This document shows, in pieces, positions 24,255-35,241 of a stretch of DNA of 64,000 nt. This DNA comes from Sipunculus nudus (taxonomy: Eukaryota; Annelida; Sipuncula; Golfingiida; Sipunculidae). Every line of letters begins with the position of its first letter. The stretch's first letter is position 1. Where the stretch lies: assembly GCA_026874595.1 (NCBI GenBank), contig CM049314.1:38881229-38945228 (forward strand). The letters run 5' to 3'. Both the position numbers and the translations under genes were made by a program. Below the pieces are notes generated by a model. That model had not been told where the DNA came from, made no database searches, and worked only from the letters and a program-made list of their open reading frames with translations.

Positions 24255-25190
24255 GTGTGTATGAAACCAGGTTTTTAGTCTAAAACAAGATGGGAAAATT
24301 ATACTCGAGGGAGTCCCTCTGGCTTTTATCTAATTCCCAACTCCACGGCGAGTAATGGAACGTCCGTTTGGTTTCATTGTGACTTATCTGGCGTGCCCGA
24401 TTTTCTAAATAAGTTCCAAAAGGGACAGCACGTGTTTTGAAAAGAACTGATTATTAAAAATCGGAGAAAGACAATACCGCATGCCTAATAATGATGTAAC
24501 TAGGTGCAAATGGTATTTGCGATTCTTCTCCGGTTCTAACCTCTAATTGCAAAATTAGCGCATAATCTTTCATTTCAATTTATGCGAAATCTGCACGGAA
24601 CCCAAAAATAAGTTTGTAATTCAATGGGAATCCGCTCGAAATTGCCATTTATTTAATGCAATCATGTATCAGTAGTCGTATGAACGGATACATATATCAC
24701 AGGGCATTCGGTGTAAATTGATATGTGTAAAACGTATACGGACACAAACCGTTTTTTTTTCCCAAATATGTGATATATAGCAATCAAATCAGGAACGTTT
24801 TCTGCTTTGCACTGTGAAAAATTCTAGACTCTTCACTCCATTCGCATAATTTTCCTGTTACCAGTAAATTTTAATTACCTAAAAGATTTTATTTTTTTTG
24901 TCATTTTCATTACATTTCACCATTAATGGCACTGATATATGTCGTGTGTTATGCCCAGGGGCCGACACAATTTCGTACTAAACCGGGGAATACATCAAAG
25001 CGATATAAGCTAGATTACATCCTGCGATTTCAGACTATGCCTTTACCACAGACCCGTTTCATTGTGTTATTTATTTAAAATTCTTATAATTTCTTTCTTT
25101 TCAATTTTGCCAAATATTGAAATAATACATCACTACTTAAAAGCATAAAAATATCATTTGGTAAAATCAGCGAGTGGGTAAACTGAACAG
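24255..25190. other. Non-coding stretch
   Basis: AT-rich; nothing recognised. Confidence 0.4.
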
Positions 25191-25194
25191 TGCG

Positions 25195-25300
25195 GGAGTA
25201 ACCTGAAATTACGTCCAGACTACCCCCGGAGGTAATCTGAAATTGATTTAAGATAACCGGGGGATAACCTGGCATGGGGGTTATATGAAATCTAAGAATA
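25195..25300 (+). repeat. Dispersed repeat family C, copy 1
   Basis: Blocks 'tgaaatta', 'actacccccgg', 'tgaaat', 'ataaccggggg' and 'catggggg' occur in the same order and spacing as at 42240-42345. A poly(G) run lies just beyond, near 25422-25438. The class is unknown. Confidence 0.6.
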
Positions 25301-25956
25301 TACCTCTTACGTGAAGTAAAATAGGGAAGAAAACGACACCAAACCCAACATCCGGCGCTGCTTTTCGATATTGAGCGTATATTATTCCATTTTTTGCAGA
25401 TTTTCAGATTGTGTATTCGGGGAAAGGGGGGGGGGGGGGTCGCCACCCTATGCCCTCTTAATTCTCCCATAACGAAGATAAAAGTAAATTGGCACACAAC
25501 CCTCCCTCAAGCTTATGACAAAGCCGCCAACTTCACCAAAAATATCTTTATCAGGCCCTTGAATAATAATCGATTCTTTCCCTTCGATTCAATTTTCGCT
25601 TCAGTAAATGAACAGTGCACTTGCCCTCTATTCATCAACCATTTCATGTTTCTCTGTGAGTGTCTTTCCAAGGAGTGTTGAAAATGGATCTTGAGCATAT
25701 GCACAATACAGTCTTGACGTAGCAGTGTTCTCCGTCAAAGCTAACAGCCCATGGAAGGTTTCTGGTCAAGAAAATCAGTATTAATTGAAACAAATCGATT
25801 CTCAGGTTATGATTCGATTACAATTTAATCCAGGAATGGCAATTCAATGCATGGATTGTTCGATGAATTGTTACGCCCCTCATCTTTATCAATAAACAAT
25901 CTCTATCTTGAGTTTTCTTCCGTAATCAACTGTATCAAAAGTATTATCATTTCCAA

Positions 25957-26320
25957 TATATAAAACTAGTGCTGGGGACTGGAAGGCCTATAGCAAGTCA
26001 GTGCGTAGTGCAAGATAGCTATGGCATCAAATACAAGGCAACTTATCTTCATCAATATCGTCTCCATCACCGTGATCATAGCCATGGTGATCATTATCGC
26101 CAACGTAGGCCTTATCGTCCCCTTAAACTTCACCGTTGTTTTACAGATGCTCAGCTGCATTTCCATGTGTGCATTTATGCGTATATGGGAAAAAAATCGG
26201 ACGTATGATTTTGTAACTGAGTGTTCCAAGCATATGTCTATCAAAGTCTATGCGCATGTGCATATATGCGTGAAAATCGCAACAAGAACGAATTTTACGC
26301 ATCAAGTCTGCGTTAACTGA
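25957..26320 (+). CDS. Possible small membrane-protein gene with TATA box (99 codons)
   Basis: A TATA box (TATATAAAA, about 25957) lies about 60 bp upstream of an ATG at 26021. That ATG has G at -3 and G at +4, a good initiation context. The frame runs 99 codons. Residues about 8-50 form one long or two short hydrophobic segments (IVSITVIIAMVIII and VGLIVPLNFTVVLQM), followed by a polar tail. No family is recognised. Two other overlapping frames are open here, so the openness is not decisive. A standard AATAAA is not seen soon after the stop. Confidence 0.22.
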
Positions 26321-26324
26321 ATAA

Positions 26325-27790
26325 GCGTCTTTTTGAGGAAGACTTACAATATATCATTTTGTTTCGAGTATCTATGTAAGGCTTTTTTAAGGCCCCAATC
26401 ATTTCTTGATAAATTTTGTAGTCATATGTTCCATGTCTATTATGAAGCCACCAATGTAATTCCAATGGCAGACATTCCAGCAAAATGTAATTTCCGGAGC
26501 CCGGTCATGTGTTCTACATTATGAAATAGAAAAATATGTATGCATGTATAATACTGAGGTGCGAAGTGTGTGATTATTGACAATAGCCCCAAGAGTCTAA
26601 CGCGGGTCATCATGCGACAAACACAGCCACAGGGTAAATGTGTCTCATTTAGGCCACACACACAAATAATAGTTTCTCAAGGATTCTTTACTGAACATGA
26701 GTAACAAGGCTTCGGGGATGTTACAATTGTTTGCGCTTGTTTCGATTCTAAACAAAGATTATTAAAGAAATGAAAATTGACTCAATTCTGTATTGATATT
26801 ATGCACCATTTCAGGGTAAGCAAAGTCATGTTCTTTTACTGTCGAGCTTACAAAATTCCACACATTGTATATCGGCCGGTAAATAAATAAATAAAAATAA
26901 AAACCGACTCGCGCCATATTTTTTTTCTCTTATCCAAAGTCCGTGGAACAATTATTTTTTGGATTGGCCTTCCATGAAATGATTCTTAAAAGACCGGTTT
27001 TCTGCACAGATGTACACTGATACCAGCCCATTACCATGCCAACACGTGTTTCTACAATGTTTGCTTACAACTAAATGCCTCTAATATTGTTTGACATGTA
27101 ATTTAGACGATAGTCCTTCGAGGCTATACGGCAATCAACCAAATAGTCCCCTCTCCTACTGTTGGTTTCACACGCTCATAATTGTATGTATTATTGTTCG
27201 GATGTTTTACTTTTTTAACCGTGTGAATATTTTTTTTTGCTAAAGTCGTGTTTGTTAGCGTTACATATTTATCAGTTGGAAAAAGTATGTACAGCAATGT
27301 TATAAACGTGTAACAAGAAACCGAACACTGTATTACATCACAAAGAAGAGGAAAACAACATTTTGTATGAAAATATTAGTGTATAGAAGTTATTTCTCAA
27401 ATTTATATTAACTGTGTTCTAATTGCATTTAGCTCGTGTGCAATTTATTTGTACATAAATACAGCTATTATATACTTCCAATGTGAGGCCTGATTTTTGC
27501 CACCTATATTATATACATATAATATTATATATATTCTTTACTTCATCTGGTGAACCTTTCTAGTTACATGCGTGACTCCTGACTGTGATAAAAGGCATGT
27601 AAAAATCTTAAAATTTAATTTGACAAAATTACCATTTTAGGCAATATTTAAACATTTCTTTAGTACCGTTCAAGTCAATAAAATTTCTAAAGACCACTTC
27701 TTTCTGTTAAATTATTGCCCACTTACTGTCAACAGAGAGTGTAATGTATATTAAAATTATCTTCCAGCGTTTGTCTAATAAAACTCAAGA
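26325..27790. other. AT-rich non-coding stretch
   Basis: No exon, RNA gene or repeat is recognised. Confidence 0.4.
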
Positions 27791-27795
27791 ATGCA

Positions 27796-28165
27796 GGCCT
27801 CCGCCATATTTGTGATCCTTAATATGGGGTACTCCGTATCCCGTGTTTTCATTCACTTATTGACCCCGTATTCCCAGTTGCATTGGTTTATCCCAAACAA
27901 GTGTTTCCATTCACTTATTCGGTCCATTTCCCCATGTTCAATTGTGCATATATATGTCCCGCACATTTGTGAATATTCCTGGAAATCCTTCCTTGATCCG
28001 GATCATGGGTAGGACCCACACCAAAATCTGATCGATTCTTCATTGACCTATTCCAAAGGTGTCCTGAAAATTTTATTGGATTCCGTTCATGATTGCGTGA
28101 GTTCCATTGTGAACAACCACACACACACACGAACGGGACTGAATACATAACCTCCTGGCGGTGGC
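27796..28165 (+). repeat. Dispersed repeat family A, copy 2 (most complete)
   Basis: It starts 'gcctccgcca' (27797) and ends 'tggcggtggc' (28156-28165), which are inverted complements apart from one base, so this copy may show the true ends. The internal landmarks match copies 1 and 3. A partial internal duplication of the 'cattcactta' segment (about 27850 and 27910) makes this copy longer. No coding capacity. A MITE or an unclassified retroposon are both possible. Confidence 0.75.
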
Positions 28166-28476
28166 AAAAAATGTAAATATTTGTGATTCTGGAGAAAATA
28201 CTTCACAAAGATATTCCTGCTAACAGTATTTCTAGATTTTAACTTCTTTTATTTAATACATTTGGTAGGTAATGGCAGAGTTAAATAACTGCTCAGGTGA
28301 ATATGAAAATCTGGACTCAATTGCAGGATGCCTACACTCAATTCAGGTGACTTCTCAACCAGTTCGATCCTCTCTTCAGCCTTGCAAAAGGGTCATCATG
28401 TTTGATAGGAATTACACGGTATAGCTTCGGTTGTGTATTGTATTTTGGATACTGCCTAACATTATTCAACTTACTA

Positions 28477-28479
<3 letters not shown>

Positions 28480-28532
<53 letters not shown>
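28480..28532. repeat. (TA)n microsatellite, left part
   Basis: Pure TA tract interrupted by the element at 28533-28687 and continuing at 28688. Confidence 0.95.
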
Positions 28533-28533
<1 letters not shown>

Positions 28534-28683
28534 GTTACGGGGTGACATAAAAGCGGACCGAACTGTCTCGCTAGGGAAGCTTGCTTTTCTAGCGAAGCGG
28601 ATGGAACGCCGGACATGTGCGCCACCGACATGGGTTCGAATCCCATATCGGCCCAGTATTTCTCCTGAGCAATTTGTCTTCGT

Positions 28684-28687
<4 letters not shown>
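28533..28687 (+). mobile_element. 155-bp TRIM/SINE-like insertion inside a TA tract
   Basis: The segment starts TGTTACG and ends CGTAACA, a perfect 7-bp inversion with the TG...CA ends typical of LTRs. It sits cleanly between two TA tracts. The middle carries a tRNA-like stretch ending in a consensus-like B-box (gggttcgaatccc, about 28631), followed by 'atatcggccca'. It could be a solo LTR of a miniature LTR element or a SINE with coincidental ends. The ends also match those of the LTR retrotransposon at 29519 (TGTTAC/GTAACA), although the interiors do not look alike. Confidence 0.55.

Positions 28688-28722
<35 letters not shown>
28688..28722. repeat. (TA)n microsatellite, right part
   Basis: Continuation of the TA tract on the other side of the 155-bp insertion. 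Confidence 0.95.
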
Positions 28723-28723
<1 letters not shown>

Positions 28724-28724
28724 C

Positions 28725-29360
28725 ATATAAAGGTACCATGTGGTTAGGGTGTTAGATTGCAGGGGGCGTCCGTTTAGAACATGATGGAATCTCAATACAT
28801 GTAGTATCTCAGAGCTCTCTGTTTTTAACGACGTAATTATTCCTAGTAGCATATTACCCTTTAAACCCGTTGGGGCTGGGTTTGCACGGACGGGTTTTCC
28901 TCGGGGCGAGTTGGTTGGAATTCACAGGTGGGCCGAGGACCCATGGACCGCGTTCGCTGGTGCAGTTTGTGGGAGATGATGATGCGATAGTCTCCTCCTG
29001 GAATAAAGTCAACTTCCTATGGAATTATGGGAAAACATATACAATGACCACGTTCAAGGTATAAAGAAACCCTGACATTTCCCAGGAGTTATTTTTATTG
29101 TAGGGCCATCTTGATAACCGTTATATAAGACAATTCGTCAATTCAAGCAAAAACTGCAGAACATGATGCAACCACAGATTTGCTTTCTCCAAGGTGAATA
29201 CCGATTGTAATGTCGTAAACACCTACGAACTTTACTGTATTAGCGGGGTGGTACAGTCATATATTAAGGACATGTTGAAAAAAAATGTTCGGCGGGGACT
29301 AAAACTACTGATGATCATAGTGCAGTGTTCGTGTCAGAAAAAATAGAGAGAAAGAAAATT
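28725..29360. other. Non-coding stretch
   Basis: A slightly GC-richer patch at about 28870-29010 contains a 64-codon frame of no recognised family. Otherwise nothing is seen. Confidence 0.35.
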
Positions 29361-29518
29361 TACCCATTAGAACCCTTGATATGAAAGACCAACTTCCTGT
29401 AGAACCCATGATAAGAAATAACCATTAGAACTCATAACAGGAAAGGCCAGTATCTATCAGAACCCGTTATAAAAACCAGATATCCAATAGGATCATCGAA
29501 AAGAAAAAAAGCCAATAT
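29361..29518 (+). repeat. 32-bp satellite, upstream degenerate part
   Basis: About five diverged units of the array that resumes at 36255. Recognisable words are 'attagaaccc', 'atgataaga' and 'gccaatat'. The last bases before the LTR are 'gccaatat'. Confidence 0.8.
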
Positions 29519-30443
29519 CGTTACAGATGTCTGTTTTATTGTGAGCTGTTGACATGTCGCTTTTATTGTGCGCTGTTGACATTCAGTTTCGTGTTTGGCT
29601 CAAGCCCTGGGCGTTGCTATGCTACAGCGTTCCTTGATCTAGCTGGCCGGGTGCGGCCCACGTGTAAACACAGCGGTCATGCTAGTCTGGGGGTTTCTCG
29701 AATGGCCGAGCCGCACCGGCTCACGTGTGAACCCTGACATGTAGAAACACAGGATTCTTTGTTCTAGAGGTATCCTGTTATGTGTGTACTGTGTATCATG
29801 TTAGGTTCTTTAGATTGTTCAGGAAATGGAAAGTTCTCGGCTTGGGGCGAGAAGTTATAAATAGGGGGCTGTGTTTTAGAGACGGGAGAGAGGAGAAAAA
29901 AATCCAGCGGACACAGAAGAGTGTGTGTCAGTTTGTAGACCTTTTCCGATAATTGCGGCAGTTAGAGATTTTCTTCTAAATTTGTGACGGATCTTATAAA
30001 GTCTTCGGTTTGCTTTCGGGATTATAACAAGAACTTCACTTTGGGATTACAACGGGTTGATTTTGTGAATGAACTGGACTGTTATTCGCTGTGAAGATTT
30101 ATGTGAAAGGTTTATCTGGGTTGTACGTTATAAAGGACTTGTTGTCGCTGTGACAGTGGTGGTATCCAGGAAGTAGTAGTATCACTTTATTTATATACTT
30201 GTTTTGATTTACTGTTGTACTGTTGTTATACTGTGTAATTGTATTGATTTAGTGTATTGAAATGTTAGAATTGTTTTAAGAATAAATTTTAATTATTTGT
30301 TAACAAAAAACTACTGATTTCTTTATACATTCCCCTAGACATTTCACGCTGCCTAGTGTTACAAAATCTGATTTTTTTTATCTCCATTAAAAAATTTATG
30401 TTCGTCACGACTACGTGATCTGTTGATATTAGATTTCGTAACA
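29519..30443 (+). repeat. 5' LTR (925 bp)
   Basis: It pairs with 35362-36254. It starts CGTTACAG (the 3' copy has TGTTACAG) and ends CGTAACA. A TATA box, TATAAATAG, is at 29856-29864, and an AATAAA at 30281-30286 is placed as the R-region polyadenylation signal. This copy is about 30 bp longer because of a tandem duplication near its start (about 29529-29584) that the 3' LTR lacks. In stretches compared by eye the LTRs differ by a few percent, so the insertion is not recent. Confidence 0.92.
29856..29864 (+). promoter_or_regulatory. TATA box of the 5' LTR
   Basis: TATAAATAG is conserved in the 3' LTR at 35672-35680. It lies about 340 bp into the LTR and would drive the genomic transcript. 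Confidence 0.75.
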
Positions 30444-30449
30444 TAAAAC

Positions 30450-30466
30450 TGGGGGCTCGTCCGGGA
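30450..30466 (+). promoter_or_regulatory. Primer-binding site for tRNA-Pro
   Basis: TGGGGGCTCGTCCGGGA begins six bases after the 5' LTR. It is complementary to the 3' end of animal tRNA-Pro, including the CCA, and is the same primer site type as in murine leukaemia virus. It is intact over 17 bases. Confidence 0.92.
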
Positions 30467-30616
30467 AGCTTAATAGTTTTGAAAATTTATTAGGCCTTGA
30501 CCTAGACACGTTGTTTACAATACATTATTTACAAGATTCTACATTTTTTACATTACATTGTTTACAAGATTTATATCAGTGGGGTTTTTTTTGTGTTAAC
30601 ATTTTAACATCTTAAC

Positions 30617-31863
30617 ATGGCAGGTTTAAAACCTGAGACATTTGTTGCGGATCCCGACCCTGATCAACTTGAACAGTTGACAAAGGAACAGTTGTTGCGT
30701 TTGGGACAACACCTAGGGCTAAGTGTGAAAAAAGCTTTTAGAAAGCCTGATATCATTGCTAAAATCATACAAGATCTAGATAGCAAAGGTTTAATTGAAG
30801 AGAGTGAAGTGGAAACATCAAAGAATGACAGCCTTGCTACGCAATTAGAATTAAAATAGTTGGAAATGCAACATGAGCTAGCATTAAAAGAGAGGGAAGA
30901 ACATAAAAGGTTAGAAAGAGAAAGACCAGAAAAAGAAAAAGAAATAGAGTTCAACGACTGGAGTTAGAAAGACTTAAACTAGAACATAGTCTACGTGCTG
31001 CCCCATCTCAGAGTTTTGATGTTGCTAAACACATTAGACTTGTTCCACCTTTTCAAGAAAAAGAGGTTGATAAATATTTCTTACAATTTGAGAAAGTAGC
31101 TGAAAATTTAAAACGGCCTAAGGAAAATTGGACTATGCTGTTACAAAGTGTATTGATTTATACAGAGCTTTCAGTAGATGCTGCTGCTGACTATGACCTG
31201 GTTAAACGGTTAATCTTTAAAGGTTATGAGTTAGTTCCGGAGGCTTACCGCCAGAAATTCAGAAACTGGGAAAAGCGCAAAGAACAGACCTATGTCGAAT
31301 CTGCTAGGACAAAAGAGCAGTTGTTTTATCGCTGGTGTAGTTCTAAAAATGTAATGAAATATTATGACAATTTGCGCCAGTTGATTTTGCTTGAAGAATT
31401 TAAGCGCTGCATTAACTCAGATGTTAAGACTTTTCTTAATGAGAAAAGTCCTGAAACACTTGACATTGCTGCTCAATTAGCTAATGATTATTCATTAACA
31501 CACAAAATGTCCTTTACTAGCAAAACAAACCAGTCATTCACAAAAAGAATGTAAACCAGTGTGGTCAAAGGAAGTTTAAAGCGCAGGCAGCAGACAGTAC
31601 TAGTAGTCCTGACAGTTTGCAAAGTCCTTTGCTACACCTCAGTCCACGGCCCCTGTTCCAAGTCCAACAAAGACCAGTCATTTGCAAAGAAAATCTGTAA
31701 TTACTGCAAGAAAGAAGGTCATCTAATATCTGACTGCTTGAAACTTGCGAATAAACCAAATAGCAAACCATCTAGTTTTGTTTCAAAATCTATGCATTGC
31801 ATAATAAAAGAGCGAGGCTCTTTTCATATAAATAAGGGGTACAGCTCCTTTATTGACTCTTAA
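30617..31863 (+). pseudogene. gag of the Gmr1-like element (broken)
   Basis: The start ATG at 30617 opens an 80-codon segment with a SAP/LEM-like short helical motif (LTKEQLLRLGQHLGL). It stops at 30857 and then continues in frame as a Lys/Glu/Arg-rich coiled-coil stretch. After a frameshift near 30949 the capsid region runs to 31554 and includes KHIRLVPPF and YELVPEAYRQKFR, then LRQLILLEEFKRCI. The last two parts resemble the vertebrate SCAN domain, which is held to derive from a Gmr1-type Gag. A further frame (31561-31863) carries a zinc knuckle, CNYCKKEGHLISDC (C-x2-C-x4-H-x4-C), for RNA packaging. At least two stops and one to two frameshifts make it non-functional. Confidence 0.88.
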
Positions 31864-32690
31864 AAAGAGTTCATGCTACGGAGACCAACGTGCCGTCTGA
31901 TTCCAAAGAAGATTCCGTTGCCTGCGAGGTAAAAACCTCATTTGATTCCTGCGAGGAATTTAATAAGGCTAGGTCCTTTCAAGACTCCTGCGAGGAGTAT
32001 CCTTTAAATAAGGCTAAGTCCTTTAATGACTCTTGCGAGAGTAATTTAAATGAGGCCAGGTCCTCTTATGACAAACAGAAGTTTGTTTCTGCTGAGGAAA
32101 ATTCCTCTATTGACTCCAATGAGGAGTTTGATTGTAAAAGGGATGTAGATTCCTTAAATGAGTCTAAAAAGAGATTATGACTGACAATTTCAGTGTCAGT
32201 TCTTTGTTTGATGAAACTGAGGTAGTAGATTCCTCTTTTGACTTTTGACCTAGTTACTACTAGGCAATGATGTTACAGGTGACAAAGTACAGCATGTACC
32301 AATAGTGACAGAAACAGATCCGTAACTTGATCAGGACACTGATCCTGAAAGTCAGGAAATTCCTGGTTTGTTTCCTTCATGTGCTGTAACTGGATCTATG
32401 GCCCCAAAGAAAAACACACATGAGGAGAATGTTCCAGATAACAACACTCTGGGAGTCACTAGTGACTCGTCTAACGACTCGCCCGTACAGGTTACAGCAT
32501 TTTCAAGGTCAGAACATATCGCGGAACAGCATAAGGACCCGGATATTTCATGTTTGTTTCCCATGGCAGTTTCTAAAGGTGAACTGTCACAGAACCCAGT
32601 TTGTTTCTATGTTAAAAATGGAGTGTTTATGCGTAAATGGCGCAACCTGATGTATGCGCTGATGATGAGTGGGCCATCACACATCAAATA
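31864..32690 (+). pseudogene. Protease region remnant and acidic spacer
   Basis: 31890-32180 is an acidic low-complexity frame with repeated DSCEE and NKA/NEA-x-SF words, an in-frame short repeat. At about 32254-32320 the words LLLGND and then HVPIVTE look like the C-terminal part of a retroviral-type aspartic protease. The active-site D-(T/S)-G half upstream is not found, so it was deleted or has decayed beyond recognition. The frame 32368-32691 continues the polyprotein linker up to the zinc-binding part of integrase. Homology here is weaker than in the neighbouring domains. Confidence 0.55.
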
Positions 32691-33718
32691 GTAATGCCCA
32701 AAAGATATCGCAGTGAAATTCTAAGCATGGCACATGAGGCTGCTTTATCTGGTCATTTAGGTATAAATAAAACTTATCAGAAAGTTAGTACACACTTCTA
32801 TTAGCCTAACCTCAGGAGAGATTTTGTTAATCATTCTATACATGCCAGATGGTAGGCAAGCCCAATCAGAATCCTCCTAAGGCCCCACCTAGGCCTATTC
32901 CTGCTTATGAGGAACCGTTTAGTAGGATTATTGTTGATTGCTGACAATTATGTGCGCATCTACCAGGTTCCTGAGGCTATACCATTGCGCAAAATAAATA
33001 CCAAAAGTGTTGTCAAGGCTCTGACCAAGTTTTTTATAACGTTTGGACTACCAAATTCCGTCCAGTCTGACCAAGGGTCTAATTTCATGTCTGGCTTATT
33101 CCAGCAAGTTATGCTTGAGTTAGGTATAAAACAGTACAGCTCTTCGCCATACCATCCTGAAAGTCAGGTCTTCCTCGAGCGTTTTCGCCAGACATTAAAA
33201 AACATGATTAAGACTTATTGCTATGAGACACAGAAAATCTTGGATGAAGGAATCCACCTATTGCTGTTTACTGTCAGACAATCATTTCAAGAGTCCTTGG
33301 GTTTGAGTCCCTTTGATATAGTTTTTGGACACTCAGTTCGCGGTCCATTAAAACTACTTTAAAAAAACTCTTGTGTATAAATCCTGAATCTTTTAGTTTG
33401 TTGCAGTATGTCTCAGACATTCGCACTCAACAACCCAATGCTTGTAAGATTGCAAAGTCAAATTTAAAATCTGCACAAAATAAAATGAAAACAAAGTATG
33501 ACAAGGACACTGTAAATAGGACGTTTGAGCCTGGTGAAAAGGTCCTTGCCTTACTTCCCATCCCTGGCAGACCTCTGCAAGCTACGTATTTTGGTCCTTA
33601 CATTGTTGACAAGAAAGTCAGTGATTTAAATTACGAACTGTTGAAACCAGATGGGCGTTAGAAGAAACAACTGTGCCATGTTAACATGTTGAAACCCTAT
33701 TATGACAGAAATAGCACA
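32691..33718 (+). pseudogene. Integrase of the Gmr1-like element (broken), upstream of RT
   Basis: The start keeps the His pair of the zinc-binding domain (AHEAALSGHLG, about 32730). The Cys pair is damaged by a small deletion and frame changes around 32840-32860. The first catalytic Asp (in IIVDC, about 32936) lies in a different frame from the rest, and about a dozen or more residues after it are missing. The intact frame 32907-33362 keeps Asp in SDQGSNF (codon at 33069) and Glu in LERF (codon at 33177), a D-x35-E spacing. After another break, 33371-33661 encodes the C-terminal module with FGPY, followed by HVNMLKPYY across one more stop. It would insert the cDNA; this copy cannot. Confidence 0.9.
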
Positions 33719-33807
33719 TCAGATGTTGTACATATTGTTACTGCTGTTATTTGTTTAAAATTGACCCTGACCCAGTTAACTGATTTTAAGTGTGATGTAG
33801 ATATTCA

Positions 33808-35241
33808 GTGTGGTACAGTACCATTAAAAAACTCAGACGTGCTAAAAACCTGGATGCCAAACTGTCACGCCTTACCGCACAACCAAAACAAGACCTCAAG
33901 AACCTGCTGCGGAATTTCGAACATTTGTTTAGTGATACTCCAACGCGAACTAACATATTGTGCCATGACGTCGATGTTGGCGAGGCAAACGCTGTCAAGC
34001 AACATCCTTATAGACTGAATCCAGAAAAGCAAAAGTATCTACAGAATGAGATTCAATATTTGCTGGACAATGATTTTATTGAATCTAGTAAGAGCAACTG
34101 GAGTTCACCATGTATTCTTGTGCCAAAACCTGATGGAAGTTACCGCATGTGCACAGATTATCGAAAACTGAACTCTGTCACCAAGACTGACACGTTCCCG
34201 ATTCCGAGGATCGATGATTGTATTGATCGGTAGCTCCAGATATTTCTCAGAGTTTAACTTGCTATCAGGATTCTGGCAAGTTCCGCTGACAGAACGAGCA
34301 AAAGAAGTGACCGTATTCGTGACGCCGCTAGGACTGTACCAGTATAAAGTTATGCCGTTGGGTATGAAGAACTCGCCAGCCACGTTCCAGCACCTCATCC
34401 ATATGGTTGTCAAGGACATTCAGGGCAACGGCGCATATATTGATGCCTTATCGTGTACAACGACACCTGGCAGAAACATCTGCAAATTCTTCGCGACCTC
34501 TTCGAAAGACTCAGTAAAGCACGTCTGACCATCAACTTAGTAAAATCTGAATTTTTTCATGCACAAGTAACATTTTTGGGTCATTTTGTAGGGCAGGGTC
34601 AAGCAATACCTGTTGATGCTAAAATAAGTGCTATTTCTGCAATTCCTAGACCAGAAAACAAAAAGCACATAATGCGTTTTCTTGGTATGGTTGGATATTA
34701 CAGGAAGTTTTGTCCAAATTTTTCTGCTGTAGCTGAACCTTTGACTAATTTGTTAAAGAAGAAACAAAAGTTTGTATGGAATGTTCAGTGTGAAAATGCA
34801 TTTCAGAATTTGAAAGCAAGTCTACAAAGTTCACCAGTTTTGGTAGCTCCAGACGTTTCTGTACCTTTTAAGTTAGCTGTAGATGCTAGTGATACTGCTG
34901 CTGGTGCTGTGTTGTTACAAGAAGGCAATGATGGCATAGATAATCCAATTAGTTATTTTTCGAGAAAGTTTAATGCAAACCAGAAAAACTACTCCACTAT
35001 TGAAAAAGAATGTTTGGCTTTGATTTTGGCATTGCAACATTTTGAAGTTTTTGTTACTTCATCAGTCAAACCTTTCATTGCCTTCAGTGATCACAATCCC
35101 CTCACGTTCATGAACAAGTTGAAGTGTAAAAATTAAAGATTGTTGAGATGGAGTTTGTTTTTAGAGGATAACAATCTTCAAATCGAACACATTAAAGGGA
35201 AAAACAATGTACCTGCTGATTGTTTATCGAGATGTTTATGA
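33808..35241 (+). pseudogene. Reverse transcriptase and RNase H of the Gmr1-like element (broken)
   Basis: The fingers and palm start in frame 33808-34233 with LVPKPDGSYRMCTDYRKLN. A shift near 34220 moves to the next frame (34214-34528), with LLSGFWQVPL and MPLGMKNSPATFQ. The catalytic box reads YIDA (34436-34447): a one-base deletion removes the second Asp and shifts the frame. The third frame (34453-35136) holds the thumb (TFLGHFVG, FLGMVGYYRKF) and RNase H with Asp in KLAVDAS, Glu in TIEKECLAL and Asp in FSDHNPLTF. One in-frame stop at 35134 precedes the end, which contains VPADCLSR. These motifs are clearly Ty3/gypsy type. No integrase follows. Confidence 0.93.

Noticed and set aside
31890-32180. 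Acidic repeated frame as a separate gene
   Set aside because: It lies between gag and pol of the LTR element in the direction of its transcription; treated as its decayed spacer or protease region.
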